From assembly GCA_013619155.1 (NCBI GenBank), contig JABXKT010000111.1, positions 1 through 38,778 on the forward strand: a stretch of 38,778 nt of DNA, in the 5' to 3' direction. Positions 7,881 through 16,469 of the stretch are shown in pieces. This DNA comes from Desulfobacteraceae bacterium. Lineage in GTDB: Bacteria > Desulfobacterota > Desulfobacteria > Desulfobacterales > Desulfolunaceae. A program made the translations under genes and the position numbers. How positions within the stretch are numbered: the stretch's first letter is position 1; every line of letters begins with the position of its first letter. The notes beneath the pieces are model-generated. The model saw only the letters and a program-made list of their open reading frames with translations. It was not told the origin of the DNA and made no database searches.

Positions 7881-8900
7881 ATGATAGAGAGTATAACCTG
7901 GGCGGGCATCGTCCTTTGTGTCTCACAGTCCGCCATCTTTTCAGGCCTTAACCTGGCTTTTTTCAGCGTCAGCAAACTCCGCCTCGAGGTGGAGGCATCC
8001 CAAGGAAACAAGCACGCATCCCGGGTGATAAAATTTCGCAAAGACGCCAACTTCCTGCTCACCACCATCCTTTGGGGCAACGTCAGTATTAATGTCCTCC
8101 TTGCCCTTCTGGCCAACTCGGTGATGACAGGCCTCACCGCCTTCCTCTTCTCCACGGTCCTCATCACCTTTTTAGGAGAGATCATCCCCCAGGCCTACTT
8201 CTCCAGGAATGCCCTGAAGATGGCCTACTGGTGCTCCCCCCTCATTCGCTTCTACCAGTGTCTCTTCTACGTAGTGGCCAAGCCCACCGCCATGGTGCTG
8301 GATCGATGGCTCGGAAGAGAGTCGTTTCACTACATGCGTGAGCGCGATATGCAGCATCTCATCACCATGCACATGAAATCGGATCAATCCGACATCGACC
8401 CCGTAGAGGGCAAGGGTGCCATCAATTTTCTGGCATTGGACGACATTCCCATCTCCAAAGAGGGGGAGTGCATCGACCCTTTAAGTATTATTTCTCTACC
8501 CTTCACCCAGAACGTCCCCATGTTCCCCACAACGGGGACACCCGAATTCACCCTGTTTATCAACCAAATTGAGTCATCGGGGAAAAAATGGATCATCCTG
8601 ATCGATGAGACCGGCGATCCGAAGTTGGCCCTTAACTCCGACAGTTTTCTGCGCAGTGTCCTCTTCAACAGCCCCCCCGTCCACCCCATGGTCCACTGCC
8701 ACCGCCCCATCCTCACCACAAATGGTGCCCTGCCCTTGGGGGTGGTGCTGCCCAAGCTGAAGGTGCATCCAGAGCGTTCCGACGACGATGTCATCGACGA
8801 TGACCTCATCATCTTGTGGGGGGAGACAAAAAAAGTGATCACCGGAGCCGATATCCTGGGACGCCTCCTACGGGGCATCGCGAATCGTCCGCCCCTATAA
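7881..8900 (+). CDS. CNNM/DUF21-type membrane protein (CorC/HlyC relative)
   Basis: This 339-residue protein begins with a CNNM-type transmembrane domain (about residues 1-165). It has the expected membrane segments, the small-residue-rich SAIFSGLNLAFFSVSKLRLE motif near the N terminus, and GEIIPQAYFSRNA. Family members are linked to magnesium or cobalt export at the inner membrane. The cytoplasmic part (about 170-339) occupies the position of the CBS-pair region but keeps only faint resemblance to CBS domains and ends without the CorC_HlyC domain. It is shorter than typical two-CBS relatives of 400 or more residues. The ribosome site before ATG 7881 is poor. The protein may be a divergent or reduced family member; its ion is unknown. 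Confidence 0.75.
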   Translation: MIESITWAGIVLCVSQSAIFSGLNLAFFSVSKLRLEVEASQGNKHASRVIKFRKDANFLLTTILWGNVSINVLLALLANSVMTGLTAFLFSTVLITFLGEIIPQAYFSRNALKMAYWCSPLIRFYQCLFYVVAKPTAMVLDRWLGRESFHYMRERDMQHLITMHMKSDQSDIDPVEGKGAINFLALDDIPISKEGECIDPLSIISLPFTQNVPMFPTTGTPEFTLFINQIESSGKKWIILIDETGDPKLALNSDSFLRSVLFNSPPVHPMVHCHRPILTTNGALPLGVVLPKLKVHPERSDDDVIDDDLIILWGETKKVITGADILGRLLRGIANRPPL

Positions 8901-9002
8901 GCAAATAAAAAAGGCCCCGGCAGTGAACGGACATCCCCTTATGTACCTCACTTAAAGGGCCCACGCTCTCTTTCCCATACACGACCAGCCAAGGAATCAT
9001 CC

Positions 9003-9722
9003 ATGCACGTATACGGACTTCACGACGCCAGACGAGTCATCGATACCATCTTGCCCCTCACCCGATTCATCCTGGGCTTCATCGCCCTGACCCTTTTCAT
9101 TGACACCTTTTTCTCCGGCATGGAGGGGCAGACAAAAGACCAGGGGACACTCATCGCCCACTTTGCCCTCTCCACCTGCCTGAGCTACGGGATGATGTCC
9201 TTTTTCCTCGGAAGAGTCATTGAGCGTATCTTTGGCCTGGCCCCCTTACCAGCCCTTGCCCTCATCCGAAAGCATCTCCCCGGATACCTTAAGACGACCC
9301 TACTCCTCGTTCTGATGGTCATGCCCATCTTCGCCCTCCTCTCCATTCTCGTCTTCCCCCAAAATCACCAGGCCCTCTTCTACACCATCATGGTGAGCTT
9401 AAAAATTCTGCCCATCTACGTCTTCCCCCTGGTCTTCATCACGGGAGAGTCCAAACACGCCATCTTCACCGGTATCAAATGCCTCTTTGGCAATGTGTCC
9501 GACTCCTTTTTTCTCATCTTTTTAAGCGTCCTCGTCTTTCTCTTCGAAGGGTATATCGTCCCGGCCCTTCTCCCCGCCTTAGGGAATAACCCCGTCTCCA
9601 CGGCCCTCATCGTCACCGCCAACATCTTTTTTAGCCTCTACATATTCACCGCCGCGGCCTGGGTCATGAAGGAGAAGGTCTACACAACGGATAAACCAGA
9701 TTTCGATGTAACGGTGCACTAA
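9003..9722 (+). CDS. Unidentified six-helix inner-membrane protein
   Basis: I do not recognise this 239-residue protein. It shows about six hydrophobic helices, near residues 18-38, 50-72, 98-118, 124-146, 165-190 and 198-222, joined by short loops. A 25-residue hydrophilic tail ends in DFDVTVH. There are no motif-like catalytic residues or cofactor cysteines. It begins with AAGGA nine bases before ATG 9003, about 100 bases after the CNNM-type gene, and is followed by the selenoprotein gene. The three may form a loose transcription unit. Codon use matches the neighbours, so it appears to be a real gene. Confidence 0.7.
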   Translation: MHVYGLHDARRVIDTILPLTRFILGFIALTLFIDTFFSGMEGQTKDQGTLIAHFALSTCLSYGMMSFFLGRVIERIFGLAPLPALALIRKHLPGYLKTTLLLVLMVMPIFALLSILVFPQNHQALFYTIMVSLKILPIYVFPLVFITGESKHAIFTGIKCLFGNVSDSFFLIFLSVLVFLFEGYIVPALLPALGNNPVSTALIVTANIFFSLYIFTAAAWVMKEKVYTTDKPDFDVTVH

Positions 9723-9794
9723 TAAAAAAGGGCGCCCATTCAACCCATACCCCCCGACGATCCGTCCGGGGCCCTACTTTTTCATAAGGATACG

Positions 9795-10118
9795 ATGCAC
9801 CCCATGATAGAGATCACCGACGAGGCCCGATGCGCCCTTGAAAAAGAGGGAAACGCCATCACCCTATATATGAAGAGCACCAAGGCCTGTAGCGGCTGAG
9901 GCCCCGCCCGAAGGCCACCTGAGCCGGTCCCGGCAGTTCGCCGGGGCGCACCCCCTTATAAAAATTCAGGCCAAAGCGCGTACCTTAAAACAACCATTGA
10001 CGGCATCACCGTCTGGTATACAGCCGAAGTAGGGGCCCATAAAAAACCCATTCTCATCGCCTGGAGGCGAGGGCTCTTTTTTAGAAAAGGACCGCGTGTG
10101 GAGATGAGACGGATGTAA
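9795..10118 (+). CDS. HesB-like small selenoprotein (CC/Se-motif family), UGA read as selenocysteine
   Basis: Read through the in-frame TGA at 9897-9899 as selenocysteine, this frame gives 107 residues ending at TAA 10116-10118. The redox motif is C32-S-G-U35 in the segment KACSGUGPARRPPEP, typical of the small HesB/IscA-like proteins that carry either Cys-Cys or a selenocysteine. Coding continues convincingly beyond the UGA: TTIDGITVWYTAEVG and KPILIAWRRGLFF resemble the family's C-terminal beta strands. A SECIS-like hairpin follows the UGA at family-consistent distance. AAGGA lies four bases before ATG 9795; ATG 9804 is an alternative start. The molecular role of the family is not established. 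Stopping at the UGA would leave a meaningless 34-residue peptide. The decoding genes selA, selB and selC are not in this window. Confidence 0.85.
9897..9947 (+). promoter_or_regulatory. UGA codon and bacterial SECIS-like hairpin
   Basis: After TGA 9897-9899, GCCCCG (9901-9906) pairs with CGGGGC (9942-9947) and CGAA (9909-9912) with TTCG (9937-9940). The apical stem GCCG (9923-9926) and CGGC (9931-9934) encloses the loop GUCC (9927-9930). The loop starts 27 bases after the UGA, and the loop carries a G-U pair of bases, both as known for SelB-binding SECIS elements. The hairpin lies inside the coding region, as it must in bacteria. The fold was worked out by eye. Confidence 0.7.
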
Positions 10119-10682
10119 GAAGAGGCGAGAAAAAATCCCCGCCGTTTTGCGACAGCCTGAGTTGAAAAATCGGGCTTGCCAAACAGAGATGAAAGTCACT
10201 TCAATTTAATCAAAAAATCAAAGGCGTATGCGATTTACCCCGAGGCACGAGGGGTGAAGCGCATATGCAACCCGCCTTCGAGGTGGCACACCTCGCCGCC
10301 GGAGGTCGTGCGGTGAAAGCGTACCTCCGGTGGCCCTGCCGGGGGCCTTTGCTTTTACAAAAGGGTGCCAAACAGGTTTTAATAATGACCATGACCGGGC
10401 GTGTCTATTTAATCGAAAAAACGCCTATTTTAGCCGTTTGCCCCCCCATGGCAGTCACTATTTACAAAATTAGAGATATAGCAGGATCATACCCGCCCGA
10501 ATACCTTAGGACACTGATAAAAATAACTATCTAAATTTCATAAGAATACCGCTACGATTTGTCCCAAGGAACGAGGGGACAAAGCGCAGCGGTCACTCGC
10601 TTTCGAGGTGGCTCACCTCGCCGCCGGAGGCCCTTTTTTGGGTTACTTTGACCAGAGACGTTTTTTTAAAATCCCATTGCCA
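10119..10682. repeat. Composite intergenic repeat blocks 4 and 5
   Basis: No gene is seen. Two related long hairpins occur: 10224-10268, with the loop region GAGGCACGA, and 10548-10593, with AAGGAACGA. Each is followed by the palindrome GAGGTGGCNCACCTC and GCCGCCGGAGG (about 10277-10306 and 10604-10630). After the first, an inverted copy of the GGTTGGCTCCCGGCAGGGCC-type module extends to about 10380. The outer stems differ in sequence but remain paired. Confidence 0.75.
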
Positions 10683-10683
10683 C

Positions 10684-10730
10684 AAAAAAAGCCCCCTGGG
10701 GTGCCTTTCAGCACCCCAGGGGGCTTTTTA
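10684..10730. terminator. Strong intrinsic terminator after the chemoreceptor gene
   Basis: A perfect 18-bp stem (10687-10704 with 10711-10728) around the loop CTTTCA has an A-run on one side and a T-run on the other, so it can work in both directions. It lies 25 bases past the stop of the minus-strand chemoreceptor gene and is the natural end of that transcript. Confidence 0.9.
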
Positions 10731-10755
10731 AAAACAGATCCTCCATGGACCGAGA

Positions 10756-12999
10756 CTACACCTTAAATCTGCCCACCAGGGATATAAGCTGATCGGCAAG
10801 GTCTTGAAGCTCTGAGGCGTTGGTCTGGACCTGGGTCGTCACCCCGGACATCTCTCCGGCTGTCTCGTTCACATCGGAGATCTCTCCAGCCATATCCCGG
10901 GAGACACGGGTACTCTCAAGAATCTTATCCGAGACAAGCTGAATCCCCGAAGAGGCCTGATTGATCGTGCCCGAAATCTCCGCGGTGGTCACAGACTGCT
11001 CCTCGATGGCCGCGGCGATGGTGATGACGATCTGATTCACCTTGTCGATCACCTCGGCGATGGCATCGATCTCCGTGACGGTATCGTCGGTGGAGGCCTG
11101 AACCCCACCAATACGCTCCCCGGAGATCTCTCCGATGGTATCGGTGACCTTCCCGATGGCCAGGGCGGCATCACCCAAGGCCCCGACCTTCTCTTTGGCC
11201 CGCTTGGCCTGATTCACCGCTTCGCCGGTAATGGCACGGGCCGATTCAGAGTTCTGGGCGATCTCCCCGATGGTGGAGGTCATCTCCTCGGTGGCCGAGG
11301 CCATGGTATTGATATTGGCGGAAGACTGCTCCGTCTCCCGGGCGACCTCGTCCATATTGCCACTCATCTGCTCCGATGCCGTCGCCACGGTGTGGGCTTT
11401 GGCCGAGGTGCTATCGGCTCCCTGGGCCATCTGACCGGCCAGAGACATGAGGCGCGATGACGAGTCGGAGAGGGTCTTGGAATTGCCCGCAATCTCTTCA
11501 ATCATCTTCTGAAGCTTGCCCACGAAGAGGTTAAACCAGTGGGCCATCTCTCCCAGTTCATCCCGACTGGAGACGTGAAGACGCTGGGTCAGGTCCCCAT
11601 CTCCTTCGGCGATATCCTGCAGCATGGTACTCGCCTGCTTAAGGGGGGTGGTGATGGAGACGATAAGCATGAAGGCCGCTCCTATGGCCAGAACGCCCCC
11701 GGCGAGAATAAAGAGCACAATCACCATCTTTCCCGAGGCAGCCGATTCACCAAAGGCCACCTTGGCCTTCCCGCTCATAACATGCATGGCCGTAGATGCC
11801 TGATGAATCACCCCTTGAGCCGCCTTACCCGTATCCATCTCAAGGGTATCTTGAACCACATAATCATCCCACGCCGCATGGTACTCTCCCACCGAGACCT
11901 TGACGGCATCGGTGGCCGCATCCATATCCATCAGATCCCCAAGGGCTTTGTTCACCGCCTGGGAGTCGGTGTGAAACAACATATAGTTATAAACCCCCAG
12001 ACGCGCCTCCATGAGAGAATCGGTGACCTCATCGATCTGCGTCAGACGGTTAAAACCATTTTCGATAACCTCACTGAGCTCTCTGCCCGCTGTCTCGATA
12101 TCATCGATATAGATACCGGTACAGATCACCATATTCCAGGGCTTGTAATACCTGGCTACCGTCACCTTGGGGAAAACGGCATCCCCCATGCCTGGCTTGC
12201 TCCAGTAGTACTCCGTCACCGAGGAGCCCTCCTTCACCGCCCCGCTGACCACATCCACCATAAAGGTCTGACCATTTTTCTTGTCACGGATCTTGGAAAA
12301 ATCCATCCCCTCGAGACTATTATCGGCCCCGTGGGCCACGAGGGTAAAATCAGGCTGCATGACAAAGAAGTAATTCCCTCCGTCAAAATGCATCTTACGC
12401 ACCACGGCCAGGGCATCATCTCGCGAGATCCCCCCCTCATGCATGGCCTTTACGGCATCATGGGCGGCATCCATCAGGTTACGAACGGCGGCATACGCAT
12501 TTTTTTTAAGGTAGTAGGCGCTGTTCTCAAGCACCTCGCTGCGGGTAGACGCCTCGACCTGGGATGACTCGGCCACCATAATCTCTTTGGCCTGGGCCGC
12601 GCTTCTTAAGAGAGCCCCTTTAAGCGCTCCCTTCTTCTTCTTGACGACTTTTAAGGAGTCCAGGTGGGTGGTATAGAGGGCCCTCCCCTCTATGAGCCCT
12701 TTCACTGCATCGCTCTCGCCAAAAACCTCCCCGAGACGATCTACCCGGCCCTTTATCCCCTCCAGTCCATGGGTCAAGGCCGTATACTGCTCATCCGTCC
12801 CCTCCATGGCATAGTCCATCTGTTTTCCGATCAGGCCATTTAATTCGGCATCGAGTTCAAGGGTCAAATACCCCTCATCGGCCTGGTCGATCACCCGATT
12901 CAAGCTTGTATACCCGGTTAACCCCACCACCAAGAGGACCCCCACCAGAAGTGTAAACCCAGAGATCAACTTTTTTCTAAGACTTACGGATGCAAACAT
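10756..12999 (-). CDS. Methyl-accepting chemotaxis-type protein lacking the conserved signalling tip
   Basis: This 747-residue inner-membrane chemoreceptor has a membrane segment at about 12-32, then a helical HBM/4HB-like sensor into which a single-Cache domain is inserted. The Cache part carries NYFFVMQ, TVARYYKPWNMVICTGIY and related segments at about 215-315. A second helical part follows, then a second membrane segment (about 435-455), a HAMP domain (about 457-510) and a long cytoplasmic coiled coil. The hallmark hairpin tip (E.NLLALNA.IEAARAGE) is absent: the chain runs from TDTIGEISG (ending G627) straight to ERIGGVQAST, where intact relatives have about 45 more residues. The frame stays open. 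ATG 12999, preceded by GGGGGA, fits better than ATG 13038. CheA/CheW coupling is therefore doubtful, although both flanking coiled-coil arms are normal. Confidence 0.9.
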   Translation of the reverse strand: MFASVSLRKKLISGFTLLVGVLLVVGLTGYTSLNRVIDQADEGYLTLELDAELNGLIGKQMDYAMEGTDEQYTALTHGLEGIKGRVDRLGEVFGESDAVKGLIEGRALYTTHLDSLKVVKKKKGALKGALLRSAAQAKEIMVAESSQVEASTRSEVLENSAYYLKKNAYAAVRNLMDAAHDAVKAMHEGGISRDDALAVVRKMHFDGGNYFFVMQPDFTLVAHGADNSLEGMDFSKIRDKKNGQTFMVDVVSGAVKEGSSVTEYYWSKPGMGDAVFPKVTVARYYKPWNMVICTGIYIDDIETAGRELSEVIENGFNRLTQIDEVTDSLMEARLGVYNYMLFHTDSQAVNKALGDLMDMDAATDAVKVSVGEYHAAWDDYVVQDTLEMDTGKAAQGVIHQASTAMHVMSGKAKVAFGESAASGKMVIVLFILAGGVLAIGAAFMLIVSITTPLKQASTMLQDIAEGDGDLTQRLHVSSRDELGEMAHWFNLFVGKLQKMIEEIAGNSKTLSDSSSRLMSLAGQMAQGADSTSAKAHTVATASEQMSGNMDEVARETEQSSANINTMASATEEMTSTIGEIAQNSESARAITGEAVNQAKRAKEKVGALGDAALAIGKVTDTIGEISGERIGGVQASTDDTVTEIDAIAEVIDKVNQIVITIAAAIEEQSVTTAEISGTINQASSGIQLVSDKILESTRVSRDMAGEISDVNETAGEMSGVTTQVQTNASELQDLADQLISLVGRFKV

Positions 13000-13195
13000 C
13001 GTTCCCCCCATTTCGAATAATATCAGCAGACGTTCCACACACAGCCCGGCTGAAGGAGACCCCCCAGCATTCCCAGCGATCCTCTGCAGCCAACCTCTTC
13101 AAAACATAAGATCGGCCCCACCCCAGCAATAAAAATCCACGATAACGATCCCGCCCCGTTAAAAAAGCAGGACCCAAAGGCCTTAAAACCAAAGA

Positions 13196-13225
13196 AAAAA
13201 AAAGGCCGACAAAGGGCCTTTTTCC
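13196..13225 (-). terminator. Intrinsic terminator-like hairpin, GGCC stem
   Basis: AAAAAGGCC and GGCCTTTTT pair around GACAAAG. On the minus strand it reads as a short GC stem followed by a long T-run. It lies downstream of the PAS-protein gene, behind the hairpin at 13351-13397, so it may be a back-up terminator. Confidence 0.6.
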
Positions 13226-13350
13226 TTTATTTCTTAAGGATCATATCGCGAGTCTGAATCAACGGCAGAGTCACCCTCTCTTTTTAAACGTTCATATGCA
13301 TCACCATATCGACACACCCCACAGGGAACTTTAATCCACTATACTGGGGA

Positions 13351-13397
13351 AAAAAGAGCGATCCATGGGCAAAGAGACCCCAGGTATCGCTCTTTTT
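13351..13397. terminator. Intrinsic terminator downstream of the PAS-protein gene
   Basis: AAAAAGAGCGAT (13351-13362) pairs with ATCGCTCTTTTT (13385-13396), with A and T runs on either side, so it can act in both directions. It is about 70 bases past the stop at 13466 of the minus-strand PAS protein. Confidence 0.8.
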
Positions 13398-13465
13398 TTT
13401 ATCATATAAGGCAGGGGAGGAAAAAAAGGGTGGGAAGAGGTTTTAAGAAAAAAGAGTCAACGGCC

Positions 13466-14839
13466 TTATTCACATTCGGTTTTTAAAGATCCCAACCCTT
13501 CATGGGAAAAATCGGGATAGAGGGCGCTCATGCATTCAGGACATATGCCATGGGAAAACTGGGCCTGGGTGTGTCGGGAGACATAGGTCTCAACTTGGTC
13601 CCAGTACCCCGTATCGTTTCTGATCTTTTTACAATGGGCACAGATGGGGACGATGCCACGCAAGGTCTGGATCTCTTTCAGGGCGAGGCTAAGCGCTTCG
13701 ATGGTTTGTTGACGCTCTGCCTCGGCTTGTTTTCGCTCGGTAATATCGATCATAACGGTCAGAAAATATGTCACACCTTGACTCTCGATGATCTCACCCG
13801 AAAAGAGGCCATCATGAATCGTCCCATCCTTTGCCTTTACTTTAGAATCCACATCTCGAATTTGGCCATATTCGAAGAGCATTTTGGCCGATCGGTGCAT
13901 ATCCTCCTCAGCTATAAAGAGCCCCAGTTCGGAACTCGTCTTGCCCAAAACCTCATCCCGGGAAAAGCCAAGGTCCTTCAAAAAAGCCTCATTGACATTG
14001 ACCAAAATCCGATCAGACGCACGACTCACAACCATCGGGGCCGGATTCATTCTAAAAAACCGGTCAAACTCCTGCAACGCCTCCTGCTCCTTACTCAGAT
14101 CCTTGGAGATGCCAAAAATACACGGAATACCATTCCACGTACCAGGCCATGCACGTGTCTCCACGGGAATGAGGCGACCACTCTTACTGATCAGGGGCAA
14201 GGGGCATACCGTCCGTTTATCCCGTAACATCTCGGATAAAAGGGTGACAGCCTCCTCCCGCACATATTCAGGATGCATATCGAGTATATGCATGGTGCAC
14301 AGTTCATCCGGCGTGTAACCCAGCCGAACGGAGGCCGCCGGATTGGCATATATAATCTCTCCCTCAGAATTGCCCACCACAACAATATCATCAATGGTTT
14401 CGATGAATGTCTGGAAATTTTCCTCACCCGGGATCAGGGGAATCTCTGGATCCCGGCTATCTGTGATATCCAGCCCCACACACATGATATGCAGAAGATT
14501 CCCCCTCTCATCGAAACGAGGGGTCTTGATAATCTTCATCAGGTGTCCACGGCCCCTTGAATCCAAAATCCACATGTCATAAGAGGCTGTTTTTTTCGAT
14601 TCGCATACATCGCGATTGGATTGCCGGCATGCATCGACATCTTTCGCCGGACAAAAGTCATCGATACACTTACATTCAATCGCCTCTCTTGGAACGCCCA
14701 GGAGATCTGCATAGTGATTATTCACTCGACCGTAAGTATCTATATCTGTAAAAAACCAGATAAAAACCGGCAGAGAATCAATCATCACCGCCTGGTGATC
14801 TAAACAATCGTCCATAGATGGACGATATATGCCATCCAT
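13466..14839 (-). CDS. Multi-PAS sensory protein with a C-terminal four-cysteine module
   Basis: From ATG 14839 this is a 457-residue soluble protein with three PAS domains in series. The first is cysteine-rich, with several Cys between its KCIDDFCP and DVCESKK segments, and the last two end in the usual linkers DLSKEQ and DITERKQAE. There is no kinase, GGDEF or EAL output. Instead it ends with a module holding CAHCKKIR, a GYW.Q.E.Y core and FSHGICPEC, giving two CXXC pairs that could bind zinc or sense redox. This module recurs at the ends of PAS proteins in deltaproteobacteria, and its function is not established. The frame extends to ATG 15001, adding 54 residues with a hydrophobic stretch. 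That part is AT-rich and neither start has a good ribosome site, so the start is uncertain. Confidence 0.8.
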   Translation of the reverse strand: MDGIYRPSMDDCLDHQAVMIDSLPVFIWFFTDIDTYGRVNNHYADLLGVPREAIECKCIDDFCPAKDVDACRQSNRDVCESKKTASYDMWILDSRGRGHLMKIIKTPRFDERGNLLHIMCVGLDITDSRDPEIPLIPGEENFQTFIETIDDIVVVGNSEGEIIYANPAASVRLGYTPDELCTMHILDMHPEYVREEAVTLLSEMLRDKRTVCPLPLISKSGRLIPVETRAWPGTWNGIPCIFGISKDLSKEQEALQEFDRFFRMNPAPMVVSRASDRILVNVNEAFLKDLGFSRDEVLGKTSSELGLFIAEEDMHRSAKMLFEYGQIRDVDSKVKAKDGTIHDGLFSGEIIESQGVTYFLTVMIDITERKQAEAERQQTIEALSLALKEIQTLRGIVPICAHCKKIRNDTGYWDQVETYVSRHTQAQFSHGICPECMSALYPDFSHEGLGSLKTECE

Positions 14840-15001
14840 TGCCCATACGCCCCGCCTCTCACCCGCCAATTTTTGTATAAACCGCGCCCAGAGGGCGTCC
14901 AGAATTCTGGCATAATGCACAACCCGCCTCTTATAAAGGTAAAAAACGTAAAAAAACAGAACACGCAAAATTAAGAGGTCTCCCAAGGCGAGGCGGGCCA
15001 T

Positions 15002-15551
15002 CGCCCGATAATAAAATGATGAGTAAACCCACGCAACAAACCCATAAAAATAGTAGATGCCGATAAGCTCTCACTTCCCAGTGAAGTAAATTCAAAACGG
15101 GCTCTCTTTGCTATACTGTCACCGGATAGTTTTAACAACTTAAAAGCACTCAGTTTCAGGCTAATAAATCAGATCCGGCTTTTTCCTCAACAAATCAAAA
15201 ATAACCATTCACATTCTAAAAACACGAAAGAGAGCGAGCCAACGAAGAATTTTTACGCCCGACTGACCGGCGGCATCGCATCCACCCCTCAATAAAATTG
15301 AGACATTAAACCCCGGCACAATGGCAAGAGGCAACACAAGCAAAGCCTCCCTTCCGCCATAAACCCGCTTTGTATTCAATGATTTTTCCGCTAATATAAA
15401 GAGACCATCACCCCTCCTGCACTCGTCTCATGGCATATAAGAAGAGCTGACCCACATCTATTGCCCCCCATCTTTTCACCACCCACGCAAAGGGCCCCCA
15501 AGAGATTCTTTTTTAGTCGCAAAAAAAAAGGGGGCGGTAAAAGGAGAGACC
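15002..15551. promoter_or_regulatory. Divergent intergenic region upstream of the oxidoreductase operon
   Basis: This 550-bp stretch has no gene and no composite repeat. It should carry the promoters for the PAS protein (minus) and the oxidoreductase operon (plus). A TATACT box at about 15113 is a weak -10 candidate. A 6-bp inverted repeat, CTCAAT and ATTGAG, lies at 15288-15302. AAGGAG at 15541-15546 serves the first oxidoreductase gene. Confidence 0.4.
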
Positions 15552-16469
15552 ATGTATCGCATACGTTTTCACGGCCGGGGAGGCCAGGGGATGAAGACGG
15601 CCAGCCGCATTCTCGGAACAGCCTGTTTCATTGAGGGGTACGAGGTCCAGGATGCCCCGAGATACGGCGCCGAACGCCGAGGAGCCCCCATGTTTGCCTA
15701 TGTCCGGGTCTCGCACACAACCATCTACGAACGCGGTGTGGTCCCCGTACCGGACCTCGTTGTGGTGGCCGATGCCAGCCTCATGGCCATACCCGCAGCC
15801 GGTCTCTTGACAGGATGCACCCCCCAAACGATCCTCATCATGCCGCCCCTTTACGCCGAGACACCGCCCCTCCCCTTCCCAGGGGTACACCTCACCATGG
15901 ATATGGACAAAATTAGAGAGACACAGATCTCCCCGAGCCACCTCAGCAGCCTCTGGGCCGGTGCAGCGGCCCGACTCTGCGGCATCGTCACCGAAACGTC
16001 CCTGCTCCAGGCCGTGGAGGAGGAGTTGGTCCTCCTGGGTGAAGAGGCGGTGGCGAAGAATCGCCAGAGTGCCCTGTTCGGATGGCGTCTCATGGAGGCG
16101 CACACCGGTTGCGTCACGGAAAAAAGGGAGCCCTCGTCCAAGGCCCCACCACCGGAGTGGATCGAGTTCCCATGGGACCCGGTATCCATGAGCGCCCCCG
16201 CCATCCGTTCTCCGGAAACGAGCCGGGGAGTCATCACCGGATTGTGGCGAAGCGTAAGGCCCGTCATCGACGATGCGCGATGCGGCAAGTGCTGGTGGAA
16301 CTGCTCGGTGCACTGCCCCGACAGCGCCATCACCGTCAATAAAGAGGGCGCCCCCGTCATCGACTACGCCCACTGCAAGGGGTGCCTGATCTGTGTCGAA
16401 GAGTGCCCGAGACGGGCCATCACAGTCCGGCCCGAGGAGAGAGACCCCGAAAAAGGAGACCCCCCATGA
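15552..16469 (+). CDS. 2-oxoacid:ferredoxin oxidoreductase, gamma-delta fusion subunit
   Basis: This 305-residue protein joins a gamma subunit to a delta-type ferredoxin subunit of a CoA-dependent 2-oxoacid:ferredoxin oxidoreductase. The gamma part (1-190) carries GRGGQGMKTASRI (8-20) and YGAERRGAP. The C-terminal part (235-295) has two [4Fe-4S] motifs. The second is canonical: C275-X2-C278-X2-C281-X3-C285-P. The first is C244-X2-C247-X3-C251-X3-C255-P, one residue longer than the usual CX2CX2CX3CP. The clusters pass electrons from the TPP centre of the beta subunit to ferredoxin. It is the first gene of a three-gene operon; ATG 15552 has AAGGAG upstream. Its stop overlaps the alpha start by ATGA. 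The 2-oxoacid used cannot be decided from sequence. Confidence 0.9.
   Translation: MYRIRFHGRGGQGMKTASRILGTACFIEGYEVQDAPRYGAERRGAPMFAYVRVSHTTIYERGVVPVPDLVVVADASLMAIPAAGLLTGCTPQTILIMPPLYAETPPLPFPGVHLTMDMDKIRETQISPSHLSSLWAGAAARLCGIVTETSLLQAVEEELVLLGEEAVAKNRQSALFGWRLMEAHTGCVTEKREPSSKAPPPEWIEFPWDPVSMSAPAIRSPETSRGVITGLWRSVRPVIDDARCGKCWWNCSVHCPDSAITVNKEGAPVIDYAHCKGCLICVEECPRRAITVRPEERDPEKGDPP

Larger units (their letters stand above)
13000..13465. other. Intergenic region with two terminators
   Basis: This stretch between two minus-strand genes holds no credible gene. It contains the two hairpins listed separately (13196-13225 and 13351-13397). The promoter of the chemoreceptor gene should lie between about 13010 and 13190, but no promoter motif was clear by eye. 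Confidence 0.6.

Noticed and set aside
11539-12567. 342-codon plus-strand open frame opposite the tip-less chemoreceptor
   Set aside because: His- and Gly-rich shadow translation; the minus strand carries recognisable Cache, HAMP and receptor sequence.
10756-12999. Frameshift or selenocysteine stop explaining the missing receptor tip
   Set aside because: The frame is continuous across the junction and contains no stop; the residues are simply absent.
15513-16373. 286-codon minus-strand open frame opposite the oxidoreductase gamma-delta gene
   Set aside because: It is the shadow of a GC-rich gene with clear family motifs on the plus strand; its own translation is low in complexity and without motifs.
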